Shown: positions 7,357-17,010 of the stretch, one piece after another
Layout: each line of letters begins with the position of its first letter
How positions within the stretch are numbered: the first letter of the stretch is position 1
Assembly: GCF_001685395.1 (NCBI RefSeq)
Contig: NZ_CP014167.1
Location: forward strand, 1,493,501 to 1,557,500
DNA: 64,000 nucleotides
Direction of reading: 5' to 3'
Source of the DNA: Paenibacillus yonginensis
GTDB taxonomy: Bacteria > Bacillota > Bacilli > Paenibacillales > Paenibacillaceae
The notes under the pieces: model-generated
Databases searched by the model: none
What the model saw: only the letters and a program-made list of their open reading frames with translations
What the model was told of the DNA's origin: nothing
Translations under genes and position numbers: made by a program

Positions 7357-9447
7357 ATGAGTGTCAAAAGTACGATCCCCATCAAGGCGGCAAAGGAAGG
7401 GGCAACCCGATTTGTAGTGGAGAACGGGAAGCTGAAGCTTATGATTGATCTGGAGAAGGGGGAGTACACCTGCAGCGGTGAAGGATTCGCGGAGCTTGCC
7501 GGGCTGAAAAGCGCATTCCGTTGGAACGGACGCGAATATGATTCAGGGCATTACAACACCCGTCAATTGAAAGAACCGGTTCAGGTAGAAGATGGTTTCG
7601 GCAAAGGCATCCAGGTAACGGTCGTCCATTCCGAAGAGGGTCTGCCGGAATTGGAACAGAACTTCTACGCTTATGAGAATGCTCCTTTTGTGCTGCTGAG
7701 AACGGCTGTTACGGGAGGAGCTCTTTTTAAAGCCAACCGGTTATCCGTTTTCAAATTGAAGGCGTTGTCGTTTGTGGATGAACATCATCCTGATGACCAG
7801 CTTCAAGTGCTCCGGATACCGTTCGACAATGACAAGTGGGTGCGGTTCCACGCCGAACAGCTGCCGGTTTCAACGGAAAGTTATGAAGCGACGACCTTGT
7901 TCCTCCCGGAGAGCCGCAAAGGGATTGTGATGGGCTCCTTAAGCCATGACCTTTGGAAAACAGGGATTCGGATCAAAGCGGACAGCGCCTCCCAGATTGA
8001 TGAGCTGGATCTCTACGCCGGGGCGGTGAGCGAGATGACCCGCGACTTTCAGCCGCATGGCTATGTTAAAGGCCCGCGTGTAGAGTCGCCGCTTGTCTTC
8101 CTCGGGTTCTATGAGGATTACCGGAGCGGGCTGGAGGCGTATGGCTGGGCCAATACGGTTATCGCTCCTGCGCTTCCGTGGAAGGGAGGCGTCCCATTCG
8201 GCTGGAACAGCTGGTCGGCTGCAGCCGCGAAGCTGGACTATGACCTTTACACATCGACAACGAATTTCCTTAAGCAGGAAGTTCAGCCGCTGGGTTTTGA
8301 AAATGAGGGAACACTTTATATCAACTTTGATGCCTTCTGGAACAACCTGTCCCCGGAAGAATTTAAATCTGCTGTTGAACGTGTCCGTCAAAACGGACAT
8401 AAGCCGGGCACTTATTGGACGCCGTTTGCTTTCTGGGGAGCACCCGAGCAGTTCGGACAACCCGTTGAAGGAACAAATGGAAAATACGTATACAGCGACA
8501 TCCTGCTCCGCGATGCGGATGGCGAGATCGTCGCCGATATAGCCGGAGGCCTGCCGATTGACCCAACACATCCCGGCGCGCTTGCCAGAATAGACTGGTT
8601 CATCTCCAAGGCGATTGCGGACGGCTTCGAATATATCAAACTTGATTTTATGGCCCATGGAGCCTTGGAGGGACGGCATTACAACCCGGATATTACGACC
8701 GGCATAGCTGCTTATCATTATGGCTTGTCTTATTTGGCGGATAAGCTGTCGCCCGAGAAGGCCGGCCGGCCCTTCTTTATCCATTTGTCAATTGCGCCGT
8801 TATTCCCGTATGCGTTCGCTCATGGACGCCGTATTTCCTGCGATGTGTTCGGTGAAATCGGGGACACGGAATATCTGCTGAATTCGCTCACGCATGGCTT
8901 CTGGATGAACAACACGTTATACCGCTTTAACGATCCGGACCATACAGTCATGTACAAAAGCTTCAATCAGGAGCCGACGACCCGCCACGAAGGGCGGAGC
9001 CGGCTTACGGCTTCCATCATTTCCGGTACAGTGCTGCTGCTTGGCGACGATTTCCGCAGGGAAGAAGCCGCTTGGCGGGCTAAGCACTGGCTGGCCAACC
9101 GCGAGGTGCTGAATCTGGCCCGGCTGGGTCAAACCTTTATTCCGGTGGAAGGGAATTTTGGCCAGCAGGCATGCGATATTTTTGTGCTGAAGACGGAGGA
9201 GACAGGTTCGGCAGGAGGGGAAGCGCTGTACGCGGCGGTCTTCAATTTCGACAAGCAGAATGCGGCCAGCAAAACCTTCTCGCTGAAACGGATGGGTCTG
9301 GAATCCGGACAAAGCTATCAAATGACCGAGCTGTGGGAGGGAGAGTCGGGGATCATTCGGGATAAGCTGACCTGCATCCTTGAACCGGCGGAGTCCAAAA
9401 TCTACAAGTTGACCGCACTTGCGAAGGAGGAACTCCATGCCTATTAG
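7357..9447 (+). CDS. Intracellular alpha-galactosidase-like glycoside hydrolase (clan GH-D)
   Basis: The 696-residue enzyme has no signal peptide. An N-terminal beta-rich domain (to about residue 270) precedes a TIM barrel that starts with PFGWNSW, typical of GH27/GH36 enzymes. YIKLDFMAHG holds the probable nucleophile Asp and RRISCDVFG the probable acid/base Asp. A C-terminal beta domain follows. The clan releases alpha-galactosyl or related residues from oligosaccharides; the exact sugar cannot be read. ATG 7357 follows GAAGGAGG. The end overlaps the start of a secreted paralogue by 11 bases, so the two are translationally coupled, one probably cutting outside the cell and one inside. Confidence 0.75.
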   Translation: MSVKSTIPIKAAKEGATRFVVENGKLKLMIDLEKGEYTCSGEGFAELAGLKSAFRWNGREYDSGHYNTRQLKEPVQVEDGFGKGIQVTVVHSEEGLPELEQNFYAYENAPFVLLRTAVTGGALFKANRLSVFKLKALSFVDEHHPDDQLQVLRIPFDNDKWVRFHAEQLPVSTESYEATTLFLPESRKGIVMGSLSHDLWKTGIRIKADSASQIDELDLYAGAVSEMTRDFQPHGYVKGPRVESPLVFLGFYEDYRSGLEAYGWANTVIAPALPWKGGVPFGWNSWSAAAAKLDYDLYTSTTNFLKQEVQPLGFENEGTLYINFDAFWNNLSPEEFKSAVERVRQNGHKPGTYWTPFAFWGAPEQFGQPVEGTNGKYVYSDILLRDADGEIVADIAGGLPIDPTHPGALARIDWFISKAIADGFEYIKLDFMAHGALEGRHYNPDITTGIAAYHYGLSYLADKLSPEKAGRPFFIHLSIAPLFPYAFAHGRRISCDVFGEIGDTEYLLNSLTHGFWMNNTLYRFNDPDHTVMYKSFNQEPTTRHEGRSRLTASIISGTVLLLGDDFRREEAAWRAKHWLANREVLNLARLGQTFIPVEGNFGQQACDIFVLKTEETGSAGGEALYAAVFNFDKQNAASKTFSLKRMGLESGQSYQMTELWEGESGIIRDKLTCILEPAESKIYKLTALAKEELHAY

Positions 9448-12046
9448 GCCGATCAACCGTTTTCTGCAAAAATCAGCCGCAGCGGTCATGCCGCTTATCC
9501 TGGCGTTAGCTTTCTCAAACGGCTCTATAGCCGCCCCGGCGGATTCGTCAGCTCATGGACGGGAAGCTTCTGCCGCGCTTGTAAGCTATGAAGCAGAGGC
9601 CTCCGGCAATACCTTTACAGGCAATGCCGGTCCGGTGGCCTGCGACAGCTGCTCCGGCGGCTCCAAAGTTGGCAATCTGTATGGCGGCTCGACGCTTCAG
9701 TTGAATGGAGTCAACGTCAGTCAGGCCGGGGTTTATGATTTGACCATTTCATACATTTCCGGCGATTCGCGGGCGGCCTCTCTCTCCGTAAACGGCGGGG
9801 AGAAAGAGAGTATCAGCTTTCCTAAAACGGCGGACTGGAATACGGTGGGACAATATACTTATCAAATCTACCTGCAGGAGGGCAGCAATACCCTCTTGTT
9901 CGACGATGATAACGGCTATTCCCCCGATTTTGATAAAATCGAGCTTGTTTATGATGCTGCAGGCAGCGAAGGACCAAGCGGCGACGGCAATATCGGTGCG
10001 CTGGGGAAACTCGTCAGCGTTTCGAAATACGGGGCCATTACCCTCACGGAATATAAGAAAGGTTTTAAAGTCAGCAGTTCTTCCTATGACGTCGTGTATA
10101 ACACTCATACAGGATTGTCACAGTACAACTGGGGAGGCCGCACGGTGGCAACGGGCTTGTACAGCATGATAGACACCGGGAACCAGCTTTCGAGCAAGGA
10201 TTACAATTCGCATATGTTCAGCAAACAAGAGATCGTGCCTTTCCGGGATACGGTCGGCAAAGGCATCCGCTTGACCGTACACAACAAGAAGCAGGGAGCA
10301 CCCACCCTTGACCAGATTTACACCATCTATGAAAAAGGCCCTTATTTGCTGACCCAGACGGTAGCCAAACAATCGAAGCCTCTCGCCACAAACTATATTG
10401 CGCCGGTTGTCATGGAAGCTAAGGGCGGCATCGATATCGGCAGCTATGGCGATAACAGAGTCCTCGTTGCCCCGTTCGACAACGACGCCTGGTCCCGTTA
10501 CCAGTCCAAATCAATGAATACAAACCTGAATAACCATAATTTCGTCAGTTCCGAGCTGACGGCGGTCTTTGACAATACCAGCCGCAGCGGCCTCGTATTG
10601 GGCTCCGTGACTCATGACACCTGGAAAACCGGCATTTACTGGAGCGGGTCAGACAACAAGCTGAACCAGCTGCAGGTGTATGGAGGGTTTGCTTCGCCAT
10701 CCTCGACCCGGGACAGTATTGCCCATGGAAAGGTAACGGGAACAAGCGTAGCGTCCCCGGAAATCTTCGTAGGCTTTTACAGCGATTACCGGACAGGACT
10801 TGAAGCCTATGGGGCGGCGAATGCTGCCGTAGCGCCTCCGCTTGCCTTTGGGCCGGATATTCCTTCGGGCGTGCCGGTGGGCTGGAACAGCTGGGGAGCT
10901 TACTCCAGCAATGTCAGCTATGATGCCGTTGCCGACACCTCCGAATATTTCAAGAATCAGCTGCAGAACCATTCCTTTGAGAATGACGGCAGCGTCTATA
11001 TCAACCTGGATTCCTATTGGGACAACATGAATGATCAGCAGTTAGCCGATCTTGTGGCTCTGATTCATGGCAACGGGCAGAAAGCGGGCATCTATTATTC
11101 GCCTTTCGTATATTGGGGCGATAATCTGGAACAAACGGTGGAAGGCACCAATGGAGCTTATAAATATGGCGATATTGTGCTTCGCGACAACAACGGCCAG
11201 GTGCTGCCGAAGCTGGACGGGGCTTATGCGGTTGACCCGACGCATCCGGCTGTTAAGCAGCGCCTGGATTACTACATGGACCGTTTCAAGAAAGCTGGCT
11301 TTGAATATATTAAAGTAGACTTTCTGACGCATGGCTCGCTTGAAGGCAAACATTATGATCCGGCGGTTCAAACCGGTATTCAGGCCTATAACGAAGGTAT
11401 GGCTTACCTAGATCAATCGGCAGGAGGAACAATGTTTATCAGTGCTTCCATTGCGCCGATCTTCCCGAGCCAATACGCGCACAGCCGGCGGATTTCCTGC
11501 GATGTGGACGGTTCCATTAGCAGCACAGAGTACCAGCTCAATAACCTGACCTACGGCTGGTGGCAGAACGGAACGATCTACTCCTACACGGATCCGGATT
11601 ATATGGCGCTGAGCAAAGGCGGTTCCTTGGAAGGAGCACGTTCGCGCGTGAATGCCGCGGCCATTTCCGGAACGGTATATTTGGATTCTGACGACGTACA
11701 CGATGCGGCTGCCCGCGAATATATGGAAGCTCTGCTGACCAATCCGGCCATTAACAAGGTTGCCTTGAAAGGCAAGGCCTTCAGGCCGGTCGAAGGCAAC
11801 ACAGGCACCCATGCGGCAGACACCTTTGTTTTGGAAGAGGGCCATACCTTCTACTTGGCAACGTTTAACTACACGAATACCTACATTGCAAGAACCGTTG
11901 ATTTAGAACGTGCAGGATTGAAGGGCAGCAGAGCCTACAAGCTGACGGATCTATGGACCGGCGAAACCAGCACGGTTCGCGGCTCGTTCCATACGGCTCT
12001 CCAGGGAGCTGGCTCCAAGCTGTTTAAGCTTGAGCCTATGAATTGA
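9437..12046 (+). CDS. Secreted alpha-galactosidase-like glycoside hydrolase with CBM35-like domain
   Basis: The 869-residue protein begins with a signal peptide (PINRFLQKSAAAVMPLILAL, then AAPADSS). A CBM35/CBM6-like carbohydrate-binding domain follows (about residues 45-175: YEAEASGN, VGNLYGGSTLQLNGV, FDKIELVYD). The rest is paralogous to the preceding gene over its whole length: VPVGWNSWG, YIKVDFLTHGSLEGKHYDP with the putative nucleophile Asp, RRISCDVDGSISSTEYQ with the putative acid/base Asp. ATG 9437 is preferred over the upstream TTG because GAAGGAGG lies 7-8 bases before it. The same mRNA would give an exported and a cytoplasmic enzyme. Confidence 0.8.
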   Translation: MPIRPINRFLQKSAAAVMPLILALAFSNGSIAAPADSSAHGREASAALVSYEAEASGNTFTGNAGPVACDSCSGGSKVGNLYGGSTLQLNGVNVSQAGVYDLTISYISGDSRAASLSVNGGEKESISFPKTADWNTVGQYTYQIYLQEGSNTLLFDDDNGYSPDFDKIELVYDAAGSEGPSGDGNIGALGKLVSVSKYGAITLTEYKKGFKVSSSSYDVVYNTHTGLSQYNWGGRTVATGLYSMIDTGNQLSSKDYNSHMFSKQEIVPFRDTVGKGIRLTVHNKKQGAPTLDQIYTIYEKGPYLLTQTVAKQSKPLATNYIAPVVMEAKGGIDIGSYGDNRVLVAPFDNDAWSRYQSKSMNTNLNNHNFVSSELTAVFDNTSRSGLVLGSVTHDTWKTGIYWSGSDNKLNQLQVYGGFASPSSTRDSIAHGKVTGTSVASPEIFVGFYSDYRTGLEAYGAANAAVAPPLAFGPDIPSGVPVGWNSWGAYSSNVSYDAVADTSEYFKNQLQNHSFENDGSVYINLDSYWDNMNDQQLADLVALIHGNGQKAGIYYSPFVYWGDNLEQTVEGTNGAYKYGDIVLRDNNGQVLPKLDGAYAVDPTHPAVKQRLDYYMDRFKKAGFEYIKVDFLTHGSLEGKHYDPAVQTGIQAYNEGMAYLDQSAGGTMFISASIAPIFPSQYAHSRRISCDVDGSISSTEYQLNNLTYGWWQNGTIYSYTDPDYMALSKGGSLEGARSRVNAAAISGTVYLDSDDVHDAAAREYMEALLTNPAINKVALKGKAFRPVEGNTGTHAADTFVLEEGHTFYLATFNYTNTYIARTVDLERAGLKGSRAYKLTDLWTGETSTVRGSFHTALQGAGSKLFKLEPMN

Positions 12047-12080
12047 TTTTGGGAATTCTCGTTCGGAATTGTTGTTCGCA

Positions 12081-12115
12081 AAGCCGCTCTCCTGGCGATG
12101 GAGAGCGGCTTCTAT
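12081..12115 (+). terminator. Terminator after the galactosidase pair
   Basis: An 11-bp stem (AAGCCGCTCTC / GAGAGCGGCTT) has a 9-base loop; the T run after it is short. Confidence 0.6.
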
Positions 12116-12293
12116 TGATATGGCGAACAAGAATGAAAAGCGGAATCTTGCGAAAGCATTTTCAAATGAGGGAATTGTGGGGAATTTATTATAGAATCGC
12201 AACCTCATTAAGAGGTAAAATATTCCTTGCGGACAAGGCGGCAGCCATCAGGTTGGGCTTTGTTTAGTATGGATCAAGATCGGGGGCTTTACT

Positions 12294-13187
12294 TTGGAGA
12301 AACGTCAATATGGCAATACCGGTATGGAGGTCAGTGTGCTTGGTTTTGGCGGGGCTGAAATCGGCAGAGGCGTGTCTGAGCAGGAGGTTGAACGACTGCT
12401 GCACAGCGCGCTGGATGCGGGTCTAAACGTGATTGATACGGCCGAATGTTATGGTGACAGCGAAGAGCTGATCGGCAAAGTGCTGGGCGGAAGGCGCGAT
12501 GATTTCTATCTCTTCACCAAATGTGGACATGCCTCCGGTTTGGAAGGCGGGGACTGGAATCCGTCCATGCTCGAAAGCAGCATAGATCGAAGCCTTAAGC
12601 GGCTGAAGACGGATTATGTCGATGTGATCCATTTGCACAGCTGCAGCGAAGAGGTTCTTCGCCAAGGCGGCGTGATCGAGGTTCTGCAAAAGGCCAAGCA
12701 GGCCGGAAAAACACGTTTCATTGGCTACAGCGGAGACAGTAGGGATGCGGCTTATGCCATTCAAACCGGCGTATTCGACAGCTTTGAAACGTCTGTCAAT
12801 ATTGCGGATCAGGAAGCTTTGGAGCTGACGATTCCGAAGGCCAAGGAGAAGGGAATGGGAATTATCGCCAAACGGCCGATTGCCAATGCGGCCTGGACTT
12901 ATGATTCCCTGGATGAGAAAGCTTATCCTTATGTATACTGGAAGCGCCTGGGTGAATTGAAGTATGACTTCTTGACGCAGGAACTCAAGCAAGCGGTACA
13001 AACGGCTTTGCGGTTCACGTTAAGCGTGCCCGGTGTAGATACGGCTATCGTTGGCACCAATAAGCCAAACCGCTGGCAGGAGAACGCGGCTCTTCTGGCT
13101 GAAGGCCCTTTGCCTTCAGAGGTGTTTGAACAGATTCGGGCCCGCTGGCAGGAAGTGGCCAAGCCGGATTGGCAAGGTCAAGTTTAA
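12294..13187 (+). CDS. Aldo/keto reductase
   Basis: This 297-residue aldo/keto reductase has MEKRQYGNTGMEVSVLGFGGAEIG at its start, the Asp/Tyr pair in NVIDTAECYGDSEE, Lys in FLYTKCG-like FYLFTKCGH, and His in DVIHLHSC. The cofactor part ends with PGVDTAIVGTNKP. It differs from the two near-identical reductases at 6148 and 56473 and belongs to another subgroup. It uses TTG 12294; no ATG is near. It sits after the glycosidase pair but behind a hairpin, so it may be a separate unit. A sugar or aldehyde substrate is likely but unproven. Confidence 0.85.
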   Translation: MEKRQYGNTGMEVSVLGFGGAEIGRGVSEQEVERLLHSALDAGLNVIDTAECYGDSEELIGKVLGGRRDDFYLFTKCGHASGLEGGDWNPSMLESSIDRSLKRLKTDYVDVIHLHSCSEEVLRQGGVIEVLQKAKQAGKTRFIGYSGDSRDAAYAIQTGVFDSFETSVNIADQEALELTIPKAKEKGMGIIAKRPIANAAWTYDSLDEKAYPYVYWKRLGELKYDFLTQELKQAVQTALRFTLSVPGVDTAIVGTNKPNRWQENAALLAEGPLPSEVFEQIRARWQEVAKPDWQGQV

Positions 13188-13388
13188 CAACCCTTGCACA
13201 TAAAACCTGTCTGCAATGTGAACAATATAACGGACAAAGCAGGAACTGCCATGGCCTGGCAACCGTAAAATCCTGATTTATTTTGGAAAATATATCGTTT
13301 TTGGCCTTAATAGGCGATATCACTGAACTAACCCCTCGTTTAGGCTCTGAAATTGTCGAAATACGGTCACATGTGAGGTTTTTGCAAA

Positions 13389-13417
13389 TTGACCTCTCTC
13401 AGACACGAGAGTATACT
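13389..13417 (+). promoter_or_regulatory. SigmaA-type promoter of the aldolase gene
   Basis: TTGACC (13389-13394) and TATACT (13412-13417) are 17 bases apart. The coding start is about 50 bases downstream. Confidence 0.7.
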
Positions 13418-13470
13418 TGGGTAAGAAACTTTCAAAAATACATTAATTAAATTTGTGGAGGTTACCAAAA

Positions 13471-14136
13471 ATGAAATTTTTCATCGATACTGCCAACCTG
13501 GACGACATCAAAAAAGCATACAAACTTGGTGTTCTGTCCGGCGTAACTACAAACCCTTCTCTGGTTGTTAAAGAAGGCGTTAAATTTGAAGACCGCATCG
13601 CGGAAATTTTGCAGGCTGTTCCTGAAGTTGAATCCGTATCTGCGGAAGTAACTCCGGATGCAGAATCCGCTGAAGATATGATTGCCCAAGCTCAAGAGCT
13701 GATCAAAATCAACAACGGCGACAAGAACATCACAATCAAGCTGCCTATGACTTTGGCCGGTTTGGAAGCTTGCCGCGCTTTGACTAAACAAGGCGTTAAA
13801 ACCAACGTAACTTTGATCTTCACAGTGAACCAAGCTTTGCTGGCAGCACGTGCTGGCGCAACTTACGTTTCTCCATTCCTGGGTCGTTTGGACGACATCT
13901 CCGAAGACGGCGTTCAACTGGTTGCCAAAATTGCTGAACTGTTCCGTGTTCACAATCTGGACACTCAAATCATTGCGGCTTCCGTTCGTCACCCTGACCA
14001 CGTTACACGCGTAGCGTTGGCTGGTGCGCACATCGCCACAATTCCATTCAGCGTTATCGACCAACTGACTAAACATCCATTGACTGAACAAGGTTTGGCT
14101 AAATTTGCTGCCGACTGGAGCAAAGCGGTTAAATAA
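13471..14136 (+). CDS. fsa: Transaldolase-like fructose-6-phosphate aldolase
   Basis: The 221-residue protein is a small class I aldolase of the TalC/FSA type. It starts [16 protein letters not shown], has [13 protein letters not shown], the Schiff-base lysine in [14 protein letters not shown], and [32 protein letters not shown]. Length and motifs fit short transaldolases, which move three-carbon units between sugar phosphates or split fructose 6-phosphate. ATG 13471 follows GGAGG. A consensus promoter and a strong terminator frame it as a single-gene unit. Its codons use A/T-ending bases more than its neighbours, as expected for a highly expressed gene. Confidence 0.9.
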   Translation: MKFFIDTANLDDIKKAYKLGVLSGVTTNPSLVVKEGVKFEDRIAEILQAVPEVESVSAEVTPDAESAEDMIAQAQELIKINNGDKNITIKLPMTLAGLEACRALTKQGVKTNVTLIFTVNQALLAARAGATYVSPFLGRLDDISEDGVQLVAKIAELFRVHNLDTQIIAASVRHPDHVTRVALAGAHIATIPFSVIDQLTKHPLTEQGLAKFAADWSKAVK

Positions 14137-14175
14137 GAACCGTCAAGCCCGCTTATCAGCTTAAGGGTTATAACC

Positions 14176-14210
14176 AAGCACCGCGTTGAATAAACGCGGT
14201 GCTTTTTTTT
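14176..14210 (+). terminator. Terminator of the aldolase gene
   Basis: A 12-bp stem (AAGCACCGCGTT / AACGCGGTGCTT) is followed by eight T. Confidence 0.9.
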
Positions 14211-14328
14211 ACATAAGCTTTACTTGCGATTGACGCTTCACAGCTATAGGAGTGATACGATAGGACTAAAGGGCTAGACGAACAGGAATTTAATTCTCAT
14301 TTAAAGAACAATAAAGGGAGAAACCAAG

Positions 14329-15189
14329 ATGAAGAAACCGCTCTTTCCAGCTATGGACAAAAGCGGTCTGTATAACTACATGACCTATTTCTATCACAAC
14401 ACCCGCCGCTCCCTGCTGGCTTATAAGCGGTTTGACGAGCTTCAACGCATTGTGCGCGGTAAAAAGCTGACCACTTATTTCCAGCCGATCTTTCATTTGC
14501 AAAAGAACGATTGTCTCGGCTTTGAAGTGCTGAACCGTCCAACTGTTTCCTCCCATTTCCCGACCACCGAATCTTTTTATGACTTTATCGGTCAAACGGA
14601 TCAAGTGTTTGCCTTTGAGCGGTTTTGCCGGGAGTTATCGCTGGAGCGTTTCAACTTAGCGGCGGACGAGGGGCATAAACGAGCTGCCGTCATCTTTTTA
14701 AATGTTCATCCGGAGGTGTTGTCCGATGCCAATTACCGCAGCGGGGAGACCCTTCATCTGCTGTCCAGATTCGGATTCACGCCCGAGCAAATTGTATTTG
14801 AATTAACGGAACGCCAGGCCGTTCAGGACTACGATGCGTTTGAAAGGGTTCTGTCCCATTACCGCTCGCAAGGGTTCAGGATTGCGATTGATGACGCAGG
14901 CTCCGGATATAACAGCCTGAAAGCCATTGTCAGTTTGAAGCCGGAATTTATCAAGCTGGACAAGTCCCTGATTCGTGATGTGCATGTGCAGCCTAACCAG
15001 CGGAAGGTGGTCAAGCTGCTGCAGGAATTTGCCGAGGCCTCCGGCACGCATATCATCGCTGAAGGCATTGAAAGTCGGGAGGAAATCTCTTATCTGCGCT
15101 CGGAAGGGATCGAATTTGGGCAAGGTTATGCGCTGGGCAGGCCGGAGACCAGCCTTCAATCCGTTCCTTTGTCCTTTGCCCCGATTTAA
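14329..15189 (+). CDS. EAL-domain cyclic di-GMP phosphodiesterase
   Basis: The 286-residue soluble protein is an EAL domain after about 40 residues. The signature is GFEVLNRP (EVL in place of EAL; the catalytic Glu is kept). Other conserved residues are Asn in IFLNVHPE, ELTER, IDDAGSGY (Asp-Asp metal ligands), FIKLDKSL (Lys) and IAEGIES (Glu). All catalytic positions seem intact, so it should cleave cyclic di-GMP. No sensor or membrane part is visible. The next gene encodes a CBS-GGDEF protein only 56 bases on, so the pair may act together. Confidence 0.9.
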   Translation: MKKPLFPAMDKSGLYNYMTYFYHNTRRSLLAYKRFDELQRIVRGKKLTTYFQPIFHLQKNDCLGFEVLNRPTVSSHFPTTESFYDFIGQTDQVFAFERFCRELSLERFNLAADEGHKRAAVIFLNVHPEVLSDANYRSGETLHLLSRFGFTPEQIVFELTERQAVQDYDAFERVLSHYRSQGFRIAIDDAGSGYNSLKAIVSLKPEFIKLDKSLIRDVHVQPNQRKVVKLLQEFAEASGTHIIAEGIESREEISYLRSEGIEFGQGYALGRPETSLQSVPLSFAPI

Positions 15190-15245
15190 CCGAACTCAAC
15201 GCTCCGGCATCATGGCATTTCTCCCAGGAGAGAGAGGATGAGAAG

Positions 15246-16229
15246 ATGTTTACGAAAATCGGTGAGATAGCCGAATCTATCCCTTCCGTAACCCCAGACA
15301 CCCCATGCAGCTTCGTGAATGCCTTATTTAAAGAAAATGCAAAGCTGGAAGGAATTGCGGTAGTTGATGGGAACGGACATCCTCAATTACTGATGCGTTC
15401 CCGCTTTTATCAGAAGATCGGTACGCAATACGGCTATAATCTGTATATGGGACGCCCGGTCCGCCTTTTAGTCAATAACCAGCCTTTGGTCGTGGATTAC
15501 GAGGAACCGATTCCGGAGGTCAGCATCCGGGCTATGAGCCGGAGCGAAGAGGAGCTTTATGAAGGGGTAATTGTGACGAAGGATGGAGGCTTGTATGGGG
15601 CTGTCAGCATTCGCAGCTTGCTGCTCGCGGTCGCGGATATCCGGGCTGAGATGGCTATTTTTATGAATCCGTTAACCGGGCTTCCGGGGAACCGGATCAT
15701 TGAGGACCGGCTGCACCAATCCGTCCGGCAGGAATTTTTCAGCGTGTTATACATAGATTTGGATCATTTCAAAACGTACAATGACAGTTATGGCTTCAAA
15801 ATGGGCGATGAGCTGATTCAGACCACTGCCAATCTGCTGCGCAAATATTTTGCCGATGATTTCCTGGGGCATATCGGCGGGGATGATTTTATAGCGATAC
15901 TAAGCCACCATGATTTTGAGCCGATGTGCCGTCAGGTCATTAAGGAGTTCGAGAAGCAGAAGCTGGAATTTTATAATGAAGAGGATTGGCTGAACCAATA
16001 CGTGATGGGGGAATCTCGGGACGGCCTTTACACCCGAGTACCGCTCACCTCGATTTCTATCGCCGTAGTGACAAACCGGTCAAGGTCCTATAGGCATATG
16101 GACGAAGTGGTGGAAGAAGCCACACGGATTAAGAAGATTTGCAAGTCTACCCCGGGGAGCGTCAGTTATGCCGATGATGAGGTTGTTGCCCACAGCCCGG
16201 GTGTGCAGACGCTGAATGGAAAGAAATGA
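15246..16229 (+). CDS. CBS-pair and GGDEF-domain protein
   Basis: The 327-residue protein has an N-terminal region of about 130 residues resembling a CBS pair (GIAVVDGNGHPQLLMRS, then GVIVTKDGGLYGAVSIRSLL). A GGDEF domain follows, starting PLTGLPGN, with YIDLDHFKTYND and the active-site loop as GGDDF. GGDDF keeps the two glycines and acidic residues, so diguanylate cyclase activity is possible but not certain. The CBS part may bind a nucleotide as a signal. It likely forms an operon with the EAL gene upstream. Start ATG 15246 follows GAGAGGATGAG. Confidence 0.8.
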   Translation: MFTKIGEIAESIPSVTPDTPCSFVNALFKENAKLEGIAVVDGNGHPQLLMRSRFYQKIGTQYGYNLYMGRPVRLLVNNQPLVVDYEEPIPEVSIRAMSRSEEELYEGVIVTKDGGLYGAVSIRSLLLAVADIRAEMAIFMNPLTGLPGNRIIEDRLHQSVRQEFFSVLYIDLDHFKTYNDSYGFKMGDELIQTTANLLRKYFADDFLGHIGGDDFIAILSHHDFEPMCRQVIKEFEKQKLEFYNEEDWLNQYVMGESRDGLYTRVPLTSISIAVVTNRSRSYRHMDEVVEEATRIKKICKSTPGSVSYADDEVVAHSPGVQTLNGKK

Positions 16230-16376
16230 AGTTTAATTACGCATTGCTGTTCCTTGCGAGCAGGAGAGCTTGGAGTAGAACAGATTGAACCCGGTGTGTT
16301 CATCCAATTCGTTGTTCTGTGATACACTTTCATCAAGAATAGGATTAAATTCAAAGACGGCGGAGGGTGAGAAACA

Positions 16377-16895
16377 ATGCAGATTGAAATTATAAAAGCA
16401 AACCCCGATCATCTTCAGCCATTAATGAGCATGATTGGCCGGGTTGTCCGGATAATGAATGATGGCGGCAACGAACAGTGGGGGGCAGATTATCCGGCCG
16501 AGGATATTATTGCAGAGGATATAAACAGCCAGACGATGTATATTGCGGCAGGGGAGAATGGCCAGGTACTAGGCATGATGGTGCTTGATGAGAATCAGGA
16601 TGATCAATATGCAGGAATCGACTGGCAGCAGAAGCAGGGCCCGAACCTGATTATGCACCGGCTGGCGGTAGATCCGAATGCGCAGGGACAGGGCATTGCC
16701 AGCAAGCTGATTGCTTTTGCCGAACGGTATGCCCTGGAGAACGGGTACAGGAGTCTGCGCCTGGATACATACGAGAAGAACAGGACAGCGCAAGGCCTTT
16801 ATCTCAAGCTTGGTTATGAAATTAGAGGGAAAATTAATTATCCGGGGAGAGAGGCCGATTTTCCCGTGTTTGAGAAAGTCCTTCGTCAAGCCTAG
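16377..16895 (+). CDS. GNAT family N-acetyltransferase
   Basis: The 172-residue protein has the acetyl-CoA site HRLAVDPNAQGQGIASKLIAFAE (residues about 94-116, Q/RxxGxG/A motif) and a C-terminal RLDTYEKNRTAQGLYLKLGYE. The acceptor is unknown. ATG 16377 follows GGAGGG. It is convergent with another GNAT gene across a shared hairpin. Confidence 0.85.
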   Translation: MQIEIIKANPDHLQPLMSMIGRVVRIMNDGGNEQWGADYPAEDIIAEDINSQTMYIAAGENGQVLGMMVLDENQDDQYAGIDWQQKQGPNLIMHRLAVDPNAQGQGIASKLIAFAERYALENGYRSLRLDTYEKNRTAQGLYLKLGYEIRGKINYPGREADFPVFEKVLRQA

Positions 16896-16980
16896 AGCAG
16901 TCAACCGGTGCGGCAGGAGTAGAAGTATGGATACAACTTTGAAATATAGGTGACAAGGATGTAACCATCTGCAAATGAAA

Positions 16981-17010
16981 AACAAACCTACCGTTTGCGG
17001 TAGGCTTGTT
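16981..17010. terminator. Bidirectional terminator between two GNAT genes
   Basis: A 13-bp stem AACAAACCTACCG / CGGTAGGCTTGTT with loop TTTG. It overlaps the last codons of the minus-strand gene. Confidence 0.65.
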
